From JANQPX01 sp039197065 (lineage in GTDB: Bacteria > Pseudomonadota > Alphaproteobacteria > Geminicoccales > Geminicoccaceae), in the NCBI GenBank assembly GCA_039197065.1, contig JBCCUL010000004.1, forward strand, positions 62,001-126,000: 64,000 bases of DNA, read 5' to 3'. Both the position numbers and the translations under genes were made by a program. Each line of letters begins with the position of its first letter. Position 1 is the stretch's first letter. A model generated the notes under the pieces. That model was not told the DNA's origin. It saw nothing but the letters and a program-made list of their open reading frames with translations, and did not search any database. Shown here piece by piece: positions 1 to 8,173 of the stretch.

Positions 1-45
1 GCTTTCTTGTTTCGTCAGTCTTAAGCGATCGCGGTAAATAATTCG

Positions 46-1110
46 TTAACGGTGTTCAAGGCGCATGACGTAGCCAATAACTTCAGCAACGGCCTGATAG
101 TGCTCTGGCGGGACATCGTCACCTAACTCGACCGCTGCATAGAGGGCGCGCGCGAGCGGCGGATTCTCCACGACAGGTACGTTATGAGCTTCAGCGATTT
201 CGCGTATTTTGAGCGCCGTTAGATCAGCCCCTTTCGCGACAGCTCGCGGCGCAGCCATCTCTCCCGCTTCATAAAGAAGGGCAACGGCGAAATGTGTCGG
301 GTTGGTGACGACCACCGTCGCTTTGGGCACATCAGCCATCATACGCCGTCGCGCCCGTTCGGCCCGCAAGCCCTTCAAGCGGGCCTTGACGTGAGGATCA
401 CCTTCGGTCTGCTTATATTCGTCCTGCAGGTCCTTCCGCGACATGCGCAGCTCTTTTTGATGCTCGAAACGCTGATAGAGGAAGTCCAGCAGAGCGATGA
501 CAAGAACCAGAGCGGCGATGCCGATCAGAAGCTTCACGGTCAGAGACTTCAGAAGAACCATAACGCCGACCATCTCAATTTCGACGGTCTTGATGACGGT
601 GGCAGCTTCGGGCCAAAGAAGCACGCCTGCCGCAGCGCCGATCAGGGAAATCTTAAATATCCCCTTGATAAATTCGACCCAGGACTTGAGAGAGAAGATC
701 CGCTTGACGCCACTGATCGGCGAGAGCTTTTCCAGCTTCGGTTTGAGAGGTTCCGTACTGACCACAAGCCCATTCTGCACCAGGCTGCTGGCCAAAGCTG
801 CGGCAAAGAACAGCAAACTCGGCAGGATGAGCGTGCTGCCAACGTTTTTGACCAGCTCGAAAGTGGTCATGTGAAGATCGCTAATCGATATAATGAAACT
901 ATGCGGCGCAGAGATAAAAGGGACGAGGATCTCAGTGAGATCGTTTGCCATGCTAGGTGTGAGAAGGGCTACAAAGGCTGCTGCAGCTGAAATCATCAAG
1001 GCATTGTTGAGCTCGCGCGATGTCGCAACCTGGCCCTTTTTGCGCGCATCTTCGAGCTTCTTTTGAGTAGGCTCTTCTGTTTTTTGTGATTTATCCTCGT
1101 CTTCAGCCAT
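46..1110 (-). CDS. flhB: Flagellar export switch protein FlhB
   Basis: FlhB is the inner-membrane component of the flagellar type III export gate that switches substrate specificity from rod/hook to filament proteins. The 354-residue length is usual. The N-terminus is the hydrophilic KTEEPTQKKLEDARKKGQ stretch typical of the family. Hydrophobic segments lie at about 32-53, 88-112, 150-166 and 190-212, followed by a charged cytoplasmic domain. The autocleavage motif NPTH is at residues 270-273, so self-processing should be intact. It is the last gene of the flgB-flgC-fliE-fliQ-fliR-flhB run, 6 bp after fliR, and is surely co-transcribed. The TAA stop is close to the window edge. Confidence 0.97.
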   Translation of the reverse strand: MAEDEDKSQKTEEPTQKKLEDARKKGQVATSRELNNALMISAAAAFVALLTPSMANDLTEILVPFISAPHSFIISISDLHMTTFELVKNVGSTLILPSLLFFAAALASSLVQNGLVVSTEPLKPKLEKLSPISGVKRIFSLKSWVEFIKGIFKISLIGAAAGVLLWPEAATVIKTVEIEMVGVMVLLKSLTVKLLIGIAALVLVIALLDFLYQRFEHQKELRMSRKDLQDEYKQTEGDPHVKARLKGLRAERARRRMMADVPKATVVVTNPTHFAVALLYEAGEMAAPRAVAKGADLTALKIREIAEAHNVPVVENPPLARALYAAVELGDDVPPEHYQAVAEVIGYVMRLEHR

Positions 1111-1116
1111 CGGGGC

Positions 1117-1881
1117 TCAGCCGCCCAGAGTCATGAGGCTGTATTCCGCCTCAAGAAATCCGAAGAAAATCAGAAGGCCGGCAGCGAATGACAGCATCAG
1201 CGTTGCAAAGGAGAGCAACAGCTGGAGAGGCAGGGCAATAAAGAAGACTTGAAAAGTTGGCATGAGGCGATTGAGGACGCCCATCGCAAGATTGGTCAGC
1301 AGACCAACCAGCAGCAATGGAGCGGCGATCTGGACGCCGACGTTGAAAGCTTTTTGCACAATGCGGGTGATGAAAGCGGCCATATCCCCGATGGGCAAGG
1401 CCGCCCCCGATTTGAGATGGCCATAGCTTTCCACCAAACCGCGAAGCAACATGTGATGGCCATCGGTTACAAATAGCAGAACCATGGCCACCGTCGTCAG
1501 GAAATTGCCGGGAAGCGTTCCTTGGGTTGACTGCCCAGGATCGAAAACCGAGGCCGTCGCCAAACCTGACTGCACGGCGATCGTGCTGCCCGCGATATGC
1601 AGGGTCGCGAACATGATGCGGGTGGCGCCACCAATAAAGAGGCCGATAAGCGCCTCCTTACTGATCAATAGAAAAAGCACACCGACGCTTTGAGGAAGAG
1701 CCGGCAGATGAGGCGTGACCGGCCCCGTCAGCAACAGGCTCAAAAGCAAGGCGAACAACAGTCTCGATCGGCCAAAAACATAAGGTTCGCTGAAGCCCGG
1801 CATGAACATCAGTGCGGCGCCGACACGCACGAAAATGAGGAACAGCGCAAAGACGTCGTTGGCGGTCAAGAGGCTCAGCAT
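1117..1881 (-). CDS. fliR: Flagellar export gate protein FliR
   Basis: FliR is a polytopic inner-membrane protein that assembles with FliP and FliQ into the export-gate channel at the base of the flagellum. The product is about 254 residues, normal for the family, and almost wholly hydrophobic with several predicted membrane helices. It has the characteristic early segment FALFLIFVRVGAALMFMPGF. I chose the ATG at 1881; a GTG one codon upstream is possible. It begins 5 bp after fliQ and ends 6 bp before flhB, matching the conserved fliQ-fliR-flhB order. Confidence 0.96.
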   Translation of the reverse strand: MLSLLTANDVFALFLIFVRVGAALMFMPGFSEPYVFGRSRLLFALLLSLLLTGPVTPHLPALPQSVGVLFLLISKEALIGLFIGGATRIMFATLHIAGSTIAVQSGLATASVFDPGQSTQGTLPGNFLTTVAMVLLFVTDGHHMLLRGLVESYGHLKSGAALPIGDMAAFITRIVQKAFNVGVQIAAPLLLVGLLTNLAMGVLNRLMPTFQVFFIALPLQLLLSFATLMLSFAAGLLIFFGFLEAEYSLMTLGG

Positions 1882-1886
1882 CACGC

Positions 1887-2153
1887 TTAGCCGATCAACG
1901 CGATCTGTCGGAAGAGGTCTTCGCCGAACCCGATCAAGGTATTTGTCATGAAAGGCAGAGACAGCAGGATCGTGATGAAAATCGCCAGGATCTTCGGCAC
2001 GAATGACAGCGTCATTTCCTGCATTTGCGTCAGCGCTTGAATGAGCGCGATGACGATACCGATAACCAGTGCAACGACCATCACCGGCGCACCGATTTTG
2101 ATCATGACGAAGATCGATTCGCGCCCGATGTCAAGCACATGGTCAGCGTTCAT
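1887..2153 (-). CDS. fliQ: Flagellar export gate protein FliQ
   Basis: FliQ is a small two-helix membrane protein of the flagellar export gate. Two hydrophobic segments (about residues 15-38 and 50-75) flank a short loop with the family-typical TQMQEMTLSFVPK stretch. The ATG at 2153 gives 88 residues, near the usual 86-90; a GTG at 2162 would add three residues. It lies between fliE and fliR in the operon. Confidence 0.94.
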   Translation of the reverse strand: MNADHVLDIGRESIFVMIKIGAPVMVVALVIGIVIALIQALTQMQEMTLSFVPKILAIFITILLSLPFMTNTLIGFGEDLFRQIALIG

Positions 2154-2184
2154 TCCGGCCACCGAGGAGTGATCGCAATCAGCA

Positions 2185-2502
2185 TCAAATCGGCATCCGC
2201 AGAATTTCCTGATAAGCCGATATGACGCGATCGCGAATATTGACCACGGTCTGCAGACTTATCTCGGCGGCATTGACGGCCTCGACCACATCCTGCAGGT
2301 CACTTCGGCCGGAAGCGGCTTGAATGCTGACGCTTTCACCCCTTTCATTCGCATCAACAGCCTCGCTTATGGACTTGGCGAGAAGATCACCAAAACCAGG
2401 CTTTTCGGAATTTGGGGCGCCATGCGACTGGCCATCGGATCGCTTGATCGCCTGGGTATAGGCGGCAAGGCCTGGGTGCGCGATGATTGGTGGAAGAGGC
2501 AA
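2185..2502 (-). CDS. fliE: Flagellar hook-basal body protein FliE
   Basis: FliE is a small protein that joins the MS ring to the proximal rod. The 105-residue length is typical. The C-terminal half (SLQTVVNIRDRVISAYQEIL) carries the strongly conserved family signature, while the N-terminal half is variable and polar as expected. No signal peptide is seen, which fits export through the flagellar type III apparatus. It follows flgC with a gap of about 45 bp and precedes fliQ. Confidence 0.95.
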   Translation of the reverse strand: MPLPPIIAHPGLAAYTQAIKRSDGQSHGAPNSEKPGFGDLLAKSISEAVDANERGESVSIQAASGRSDLQDVVEAVNAAEISLQTVVNIRDRVISAYQEILRMPI

Positions 2503-2547
2503 AATCCTATCTCCGCTGTATCAAGAAGCTGATGCCGTCTTGTAACG

Positions 2548-2958
2548 TCAACGCAGCAGATCGAGCGTTCGCTGGATCATCGAGCGCGCCAGGCCGAGAG
2601 TGCTCAAATTCGCCTCGTAGGACCGTTGCGCCTCCCGCATGTCGGCCATTTCCAGAAGTGTGCTGACATTTGGCTTTTGCACATAGCCATCGCCGTCGGC
2701 TGCGGGGTGGCCCGGCTCGTAGTGCAATGGAAACGCCCCGGGATCGACGCCTGTATGCGTGACCGTAACCAGCTCGACGCCCATCTCCCGGTCGAGGACG
2801 TTTCCAAAAGTAATGGTCTGCCGCCGATAGGGTTCATCGCCCGGCGCCAGGCCAGTCGAGTTGGCGTTGGCGACGTTCTGGGCGACGAGGCGAAGGCGTG
2901 TGCTCTGAACTTTCATGCCCGAGGCCGCAACCGACATGACATCCTGCAGGTCCATCAT
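2548..2958 (-). CDS. flgC: Flagellar proximal rod protein FlgC
   Basis: FlgC is a rod protein of the flagellar basal body. The 136-residue product has the N-terminal rod signature (SAASGMKVQSTRL followed by AQNVANANST) and the C-terminal YEANLSTLGLARSMIQRTLDLL helix that packs in the axial structure. A Shine-Dalgarno-like GAGAGG precedes the ATG. It is second in the operon, about 50 bp after flgB. Confidence 0.97.
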   Translation of the reverse strand: MMDLQDVMSVAASGMKVQSTRLRLVAQNVANANSTGLAPGDEPYRRQTITFGNVLDREMGVELVTVTHTGVDPGAFPLHYEPGHPAADGDGYVQKPNVSTLLEMADMREAQRSYEANLSTLGLARSMIQRTLDLLR

Positions 2959-3008
2959 CTACCTCTCATCTGGTTTGACTCTTGAAGGTTCGCAGTGGGG
3001 CATGCCGA

Positions 3009-3428
3009 TTATCCTCCGGAGGATCCAAGCGCGATTTTGATCATGCCCACATATTTCTTGTAGATATTGCTCGCGAGCTGGTGATCGAGCGCAACCTTGC
3101 CGGCCTTGGCCGTCTGCTCCTCGAGGACAACGGCGTTGCCGTCGGGTGACGTCTCGTAAGGCATGCGCTGAATTTCGCCCGCAAGGCCGACCCTTGCTCC
3201 AGCCCCGCCCAGCAGGTGATTTCCGGCTGTTCTCGTGACCTGCAGGCGTGTCGGGCGGCCGGCAAATCCCTCGGCCAGCTTTCGGAAATCGCTCTCGCGG
3301 AGATCCCTTGGCCGATAGTCCGGCGTGTCGGCATTGGCAATGTTCTGGGCCAGAACCGCCTGACGCTGAGTCAGCCAGCTCATGCGAGCCGACAGCAGTT
3401 TGAAGAGCGATGCATTAGTCGGGTTCAT
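3009..3428 (-). CDS. flgB: Flagellar proximal rod protein FlgB
   Basis: FlgB is the first rod protein of the flagellar basal body. The 139-residue product contains the conserved AVLAQNIANADTPDYRPRDL motif near the N-terminus and a C-terminal helix (QLASNIYKKYVGMIKIALG). It is the promoter-proximal gene of the minus-strand flagellar operon. A CtrA-type box lies 67 bp upstream of the start, which suggests cell-cycle control of basal-body assembly. Confidence 0.97.
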   Translation of the reverse strand: MNPTNASLFKLLSARMSWLTQRQAVLAQNIANADTPDYRPRDLRESDFRKLAEGFAGRPTRLQVTRTAGNHLLGGAGARVGLAGEIQRMPYETSPDGNAVVLEEQTAKAGKVALDHQLASNIYKKYVGMIKIALGSSGG

Positions 3429-3494
3429 GGCTCACCCGGTCTCCTGCTAGGGCGCTGATCGTCGTGCAGCCATTGCAGGCTAAGCCAAGTGCGG

Positions 3495-3509
3495 TTAACA
3501 AGCGGTTAA
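3495..3509. promoter_or_regulatory. CtrA-type box between flgB and csrA
   Basis: TTAA, seven bases, TTAA: an exact match to the full CtrA site known from Alphaproteobacteria, lying in the 145-bp divergent spacer between flgB (minus) and csrA (plus). CtrA controls flagellar operons in many members of the class. Which of the two genes it acts on is inference. Confidence 0.6.
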
Positions 3510-3573
3510 GCGGCCGTCATCATCGGCGCATTTGGGAGGAAAAGAACGACATTGAACCTTCAGAGGTGCCGAA

Positions 3574-3837
3574 ATGCTTTATCTGAACCGCAAGCCGGGC
3601 GATGCGGTGATCATCAATCAGACGATCGAAGTCAGGGTTATCGAAGTGCGTGGGAAGACGGTGAAACTTGGGTTTGACTTTCCGGCGGAAGCATCTGTAT
3701 TGCGGGCTGAAGTCGTGGAGCAAGTGAAAGAGGCCAATCGGTGTGCGATCGACGCGATGCGTCATATGGGCGGGCCGGATGACGGCTCTGAGAAGGAGGG
3801 CACCAAGCCGGTGCTGAAGAGGACAGAGACTTCCTGA
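3574..3837 (+). CDS. csrA: CsrA-family translational regulator
   Basis: CsrA dimers bind GGA-containing hairpins in mRNA leaders and block or stabilise translation. The N-terminal 55 residues match the family: MLYLNRKPGD start with Leu4 and Arg6, and the second RNA-contact region ASVLRAEV with the conserved Arg. At 87 residues it is longer than the usual 60-70, with a polar C-terminal tail. GAGG precedes the ATG at a suitable distance. It is divergent from the flagellar operon, a common place for csrA, but is followed after 1 bp by purE, so it appears to be the first gene of a purine-synthesis operon. Confidence 0.93.
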   Translation: MLYLNRKPGDAVIINQTIEVRVIEVRGKTVKLGFDFPAEASVLRAEVVEQVKEANRCAIDAMRHMGGPDDGSEKEGTKPVLKRTETS

Positions 3838-3838
3838 T

Positions 3839-4354
3839 ATGGATGATGCGCACGCGCCGCAAATCGGGCTGATCATGGGGAGCCAGTCGGACTGGCCGAC
3901 GCTGCTGCATGGCGGCAAGCTCTTGGAACATCTTGAAATTCCTCACGAAAGACGGATCGTTTCAGCGCACAGGACACCGGATCGTCTTGTTGACTATGCG
4001 AAATCTGCAGCGGATCGCGGCCTGCAGGTGATCATTGCCGGGGCCGGCGGGGCGGCGCATTTGCCGGGCATGGTGGCGGCGATGACACCGCTTCCGGTGC
4101 TGGGCGTGCCAATCGAGAGCAAGGCGCTTTCCGGCATGGACAGCCTGCTTTCCATCGTTCAGATGCCGGGCGGCGTCCCGGTCGGAACGCTGGCGATCGG
4201 CAAGGCAGGGGCGATCAATGCCGCACTGATGGCCGCATCGATCGTCGCGCTTAACGACGAAAATGTCGGAAAACGCCTCGCAGCCTGGCGCAAAAAACAG
4301 ACGGCAGCGGTCGCCGATGCGCCGATCGACCCTGAGGTGGTCGCAGATCGATGA
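3839..4354 (+). CDS. purE: N5-carboxyaminoimidazole ribonucleotide mutase
   Basis: PurE (class I) converts N5-CAIR to CAIR in de novo purine synthesis. The 171-residue length fits. Visible motifs are GSQSDWPTL near the N-terminus, the SAHRTPDR loop and the GAGGAAHLPGMVAA segment that form the active site. It starts 1 bp after csrA, with its ribosome-binding region inside the csrA 3' end, and overlaps purK by 4 bp (ATGA), which implies translational coupling along the three genes. Confidence 0.97.
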   Translation: MDDAHAPQIGLIMGSQSDWPTLLHGGKLLEHLEIPHERRIVSAHRTPDRLVDYAKSAADRGLQVIIAGAGGAAHLPGMVAAMTPLPVLGVPIESKALSGMDSLLSIVQMPGGVPVGTLAIGKAGAINAALMAASIVALNDENVGKRLAAWRKKQTAAVADAPIDPEVVADR

Positions 4355-5448
4355 ATGCCCGCTCAAAAAGCGTAATCGGTCCCAATGGCACGATCGGCAT
4401 CGTCGGTGGCGGCCAGCTCGGCCGGATGATCGGCATGGCCGCATCGCGCCTCGGTTACCGCGTCCATGTCTTCACCGATCAGGCCGACAGCTCGGCGGCT
4501 CAGATCACCAATCGGGTGACGGTCGCGGCTTATGACGACCTCGACGCCATGCGCCGGTTCGCCGATGCGGTTGACGTCGTGACGATCGAATTTGAGAACC
4601 TGCCGGTCGACGGCCTTCGCGCCATCGCAGGCGACGTGCCGGTGCATCCTTCGCCTGAGGCGCTCGCCATCTGCCAGGATCGCCTGACTGAGAAGACGTT
4701 TCTGCGCGGTCTCGACGTGCCGACGGCCCCCTTTGCCGGCGTCTCCAGCGCCACCGATCTCGAATCTGCGCTCGCAGCGATTGGCAGCCCTGCGGTCTTA
4801 AAAACCAGACGCATGGGCTATGACGGCAAGGGTCAGATGAGGCTGGAGCACGGCGCTGATCCGGAGGCGGTCTGGAACGAGCTCGGCGGGCAGGACGCTG
4901 TCCTCGAAGGTTTCGTGACCTTCGAGCGGGAGCTCTCGGTCATCGTCGCCCGCGGGACCGACGGCGAGAAAGCGGCCTATGTGCCGGTCGAGAACCTGCA
5001 TGAGAACCATATTCTCTCGAAGACCATCGCCCCTGCCCTGATGCCCGATGATCAGGCGAAGGCGGCCGAGATGCTGGCTTTGCGTATCGCCGAAGGGCTC
5101 GATCTGGTGGGCCTGCTTGCCGTCGAGATGTTCCAGACGTCCGATGGCCAGATCCTGGTGAACGAGCTTGCGCCCAGGCCACATAACTCCGGCCATTGGA
5201 CGATCGACGCCTGCCTGGTCAGTCAGTTCGAGCAGACGGTGCGCGCCATCACCGGTCTGCCGCTCGGCTCGCCGGAGCGCTTTTCGGATGCAGTGATGGA
5301 CAATCTTCTGGGCGAGGCTGCGGAAAGCTGGTCCGATCTGATCCAGCGGCCGAATGCCCGACTGCATCTCTATGGCAAGATGCCGATCAAACCAGGGCGA
5401 AAGCACGGACATGTCACCACGCTTTGCCCGACGACGCCGAAGGCTTAG
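4351..5448 (+). CDS. purK: 5-(carboxyamino)imidazole ribonucleotide synthase
   Basis: PurK is the ATP-grasp enzyme that carboxylates AIR to N5-CAIR, the substrate of PurE. The 365-residue product has the N-terminal GGGQLGRMIGMAA loop, the ATP-grasp segment KTRRMGYDGKGQ, and the metal/phosphate motif VNELAPRPHNSGHWT. It overlaps purE by 4 bp. No convincing terminator was seen directly after the stop. Confidence 0.97.
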   Translation: MNARSKSVIGPNGTIGIVGGGQLGRMIGMAASRLGYRVHVFTDQADSSAAQITNRVTVAAYDDLDAMRRFADAVDVVTIEFENLPVDGLRAIAGDVPVHPSPEALAICQDRLTEKTFLRGLDVPTAPFAGVSSATDLESALAAIGSPAVLKTRRMGYDGKGQMRLEHGADPEAVWNELGGQDAVLEGFVTFERELSVIVARGTDGEKAAYVPVENLHENHILSKTIAPALMPDDQAKAAEMLALRIAEGLDLVGLLAVEMFQTSDGQILVNELAPRPHNSGHWTIDACLVSQFEQTVRAITGLPLGSPERFSDAVMDNLLGEAAESWSDLIQRPNARLHLYGKMPIKPGRKHGHVTTLCPTTPKA

Positions 5449-5734
5449 CTGCCCAAACAGCTAACCTATTACCCAAATTCACTCCAAGTCCCCCCGCCTT
5501 CGACACGATATTTTACGACGCTTTCGTGTGATTATCACGCTCCGGACAAATTATATATCGACACGGTCATGCAAACCTCCTGGCTTTAATTGACCTGCTA
5601 TTGATCCATTGCTTGAGCCAAGGCAATTGAACAGTACCAAAGGAGGAATTTCATTCAGATTGATTAAATTTGGAACGATTCTGATTTACAGATGTTAACG
5701 CTTTGCAAGGATGAAAACAAAAGGGATGACGTCG

Positions 5735-5869
5735 ATGATTGTCGATGGCATGAGAAAATTCTTCGCTGTTCTGATGATTGGCCTTTTTGCAGGCGCGCTT
5801 ACTGCCTGTGGCGAAGGAGGCCCTGCCGATTCGGCTGGTGATGCGGCCGAGGAAACGACCAGCAACTGA
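5735..5869 (+). CDS. Small putative lipoprotein (44 aa)
   Basis: This short gene encodes a signal peptide followed by a lipobox: MRKFFAVLMIGLFAGALTAC, with Cys as the lipidation site. An acidic, low-complexity tail of about 19 residues follows (GEGGPADSAGDAAEETTSN). In-frame ATGs occur at 5711, 5726, 5735 and 5750. I chose 5735 because AAAGGG lies about 9 bp upstream. No function is recognised; it resembles the many tiny entericidin-like or otherwise uncharacterised lipoproteins. Confidence 0.6.
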   Translation: MIVDGMRKFFAVLMIGLFAGALTACGEGGPADSAGDAAEETTSN

Positions 5870-6281
5870 GCCCTTCTCTTGGGCTAAGGCAACAAGATGC
5901 AGTCCTTAGCCGCGGCTTGGCCTGACGTCACGGAACGTCGGGACTGGCAGGTTGTCACCCCTCGTAACCCTCTTGGATCGTGGCGCGGTCGCTTCTGATG
6001 GACCGCGCCACCGGTCCTCGTGGCTCGTTTCGAGCACAAGATTTTGGCCGAAACACAAGTCCTGGAGCGGCTTCCGATCATAGAGGGTTGGAGGGGACTC
6101 CGATGGTCTCCGTCGGCAATCGAATGATTGAGCCAGCTCGCTGGTGCAGCAACGCCCTTTAAAAGTCTCATATCGACCAGGCCCAGTCTTCATCGACAGA
6201 CCATCAAGCGATGTCGTGAAGTGCCGAAGTTCTTCCGATCGTTAGGTTTTCGTCAACATCTTCATGTCATGTTGTTTCATA

Positions 6282-6356
6282 GTCCATGCGATCCTGGGAG
6301 TCCGCCCGCCCGCCGGGTGCGTTGGGCAAGGCTCGAACTCCCAGGATCGCATGGAC
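6282..6356 (-). repeat. Family F palindromic repeat, copy 1
   Basis: A 20-bp perfect inverted repeat (GTCCATGCGATCCTGGGAGT at 6282-6301, its complement at 6337-6356) encloses a 35-bp centre. A second copy lies at 9667-9749 in the opposite orientation. Confidence 0.8.
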
Positions 6357-6473
6357 CGCCAGATGACCGGTCATTGCGAAAAGGCTTCAAGAAACGTTGA
6401 AAAACTGGTCCTTGACGGACAGCTGGATCGGCGTCGACATCGGTCAGCCGAGCACAAGCCGGCTTAAGGATCT

Positions 6474-6573
6474 TCTCAAGCAAGTGGTTCCGCCTGTTTG
6501 ATAAGGAAATGGGGCGAAACAAAGAGATAGAGCGTGTATCCCGATCAGACGCGATCGGGATCCGACTTAGAGC
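6474..6573 (+). repeat. Family B dispersed repeat, copy 1
   Basis: Aligns over about 100 bp with 29229-29324. Shared blocks include GATAAGGA(A/C)ATG, the AACAA(A/C)GAGATA block, and the hairpin ATCCCGATC...GATCGGGAT. The organisation (block, AAACAAAGAG-like block, terminal hairpin) resembles dispersed palindromic repeats of other Alphaproteobacteria. Confidence 0.65.
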
Positions 6574-6969
6574 AGGCTCGAAAAATTGTCGGGTGGTCTC
6601 AGGGCGTTGCCCCTTCTTTGGTGCGGAAAAAAAGGCGCGCACGATGCGGCGCAACTGCAGCGTCACGGAGCGACATGGGTGATGGCGGGAGGATTGCCTT
6701 CGAGGGACAACGTCACCCCCCGGGGTCGTCTTGTCGCCGTTCCAGACGTCGCCATCGGCTGACCTCGACGGCAAGACGATGACATGATCCGATGACGTTC
6801 CAGGAGGGCTCCAAACTGACCTGGTTTTGACCCTCGTCACTTGCGCGTCGAATCTGGCCTTGGATCTGAAAATCGTGCAGCATCAACCATCTGCGCTCAC
6901 AACCGCCGCTCTCCGTCGACATGACGAGGAGAGTGCCTCGTATGTGATGGGAGATGATCGATTCTGGCC

Positions 6970-8049
6970 TTGTTCTCGGCTTGTCGGCAGGGCTTCGAGC
7001 GGGCCGTCCGTTTGCTGGCGAAATCGGCTTCGCGCACCGCGAGACGCGGCGAGATCGTCGTTCAGACCTATCGCGGCTATGGATCGAGACAGCGCCTTTT
7101 TCTCATGGGACGGGTGCTGCGCCGTCCCTCGCCCGATATCTCGGGCGGCGAAGGCCTCTGGCACAATCTGAAGGCCGTTTGGCGGCTGATGCGCGCATGG
7201 GGCATCGACGATGCCAGGCTTTCGGCGCGGTTTGGTGATGCCGAAGCGACGATCAGCACCGACCATGACGGCTATTTCCGTCTCGATCTCGACCTCTTGC
7301 GGCCGCCGCCGGCGGACAAGCTCTGGCACCAGGTCACGATTAGATTGGACAGGCCCGTGGACATCGAGGTGGAAGGCGATGTCTTCATCCCAGGTCAGAA
7401 CTGCAGCTTCGCCGTGATCAGCGATATCGACGACACGGTCATGCGCACAGGCGTGGCCAACAAGCTCTTGATGATGTGGCGACTATTCGTTCAGGGCGCT
7501 GAGAGCCGAACCGCCTTTCCCGGCATGGCGTCCTTCCTGCGCGCCCTGCATCGGGGCCGCAAGCAACGCGATGACAACCCGATGCTCTACGTCTCGCGCG
7601 CACCTTGGGCCATCTATGACGTGCTCGATCGCTTCTTCAATCTGCACGGCATTCCCGAAGGCCCGATCCTGTTCCTAAGGGAGTGGGGCCTTACCCTGCA
7701 GAACCCCTTTCCGAGAAGAGGAAAGGGCCACAAGATCGACTTCATCCGCCAGATGATCGCCCACTATGAAGGCCTGCCCTTCATCCTGATCGGCGATAGC
7801 GGCCAGCGCGATCCGGAAGTTTATGCCGAGATCGCGAGAGAATTTCCCGATCGGATTCTCGCGGTCTACATTCGGGATGTCAGCAGGGACGCGAGGCGGG
7901 ACCAGGCCATTGCCGGGCTGGCGGAGGGTCTCGGCGCCAACGCCGGCTCTCTCGTCCTCGCGGCCGATACGGCGACCATGGCGGACCATGCGGCCGATCA
8001 GGGGCTGATCGCCAGGAGCACGCTCGCCGAGATCAAGAGAGCGCGCTGA
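6970..8049 (+). CDS. App1-type phosphatidate phosphatase family protein (DUF2183)
   Basis: The C-terminal two thirds match the App1/DUF2183 catalytic domain, a HAD-like phosphatase fold. The nucleophile motif is ISDIDDTVMRTGV, followed by LYVSRAPWAIYD, a Lys-containing GKGHKIDFI stretch, and the acidic motif LIGDSGQRDPE. The N-terminal part begins with the family's EIVVQTYRGYGS strand region. The family includes yeast phosphatidate phosphatase; the bacterial substrate is not known. No ATG exists in this frame near the start, because an in-frame stop sits at 6955, so I use TTG at 6970. An ATG in another frame at 6954 shares the same region, leaving open a small frameshift or sequencing error at the 5' end. 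It stands alone. Confidence 0.82.
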   Translation: MFSACRQGFERAVRLLAKSASRTARRGEIVVQTYRGYGSRQRLFLMGRVLRRPSPDISGGEGLWHNLKAVWRLMRAWGIDDARLSARFGDAEATISTDHDGYFRLDLDLLRPPPADKLWHQVTIRLDRPVDIEVEGDVFIPGQNCSFAVISDIDDTVMRTGVANKLLMMWRLFVQGAESRTAFPGMASFLRALHRGRKQRDDNPMLYVSRAPWAIYDVLDRFFNLHGIPEGPILFLREWGLTLQNPFPRRGKGHKIDFIRQMIAHYEGLPFILIGDSGQRDPEVYAEIAREFPDRILAVYIRDVSRDARRDQAIAGLAEGLGANAGSLVLAADTATMADHAADQGLIARSTLAEIKRAR

Positions 8050-8173
8050 TCGGCCGTCGACAGCTTCCGGCTGTTCGTCTGGCATTTGAGGCAGAAGTCG
8101 ATTAAAAGCAGGCTGTTGATCTGCCCTTGAGGAGCACCCGTCCGGTGCTGCGGGGCGCTGGGAGTTCGGAGCT

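Larger units (their letters stand above)
5870..6969. other. 1.1-kb gene-free spacer with repeats
   Basis: I see no convincing gene. The spacer holds an 11-bp perfect hairpin (5980-5990 with 6001-6011, GTGGCGCGGTC type), the family F palindrome at 6282-6356, a family B repeat at about 6474-6573, and a family E segment at about 6700-6770. It resembles a graveyard of small palindromic elements. Confidence 0.6.

Noticed and set aside
5638..5650. AAAGGAGGAA as a ribosome-binding site of a hidden small gene
   Set aside because: No ATG/GTG/TTG follows at a usable distance; the frame from the ATT closes within a few codons.
6282..6356. T-arm-like GGGAGTTCGAGCC on the minus strand suggesting a tRNA
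   Set aside because: No acceptor, D or anticodon arm pairs around it; the segment is the centre of a long palindrome with a second copy at 9667-9749.
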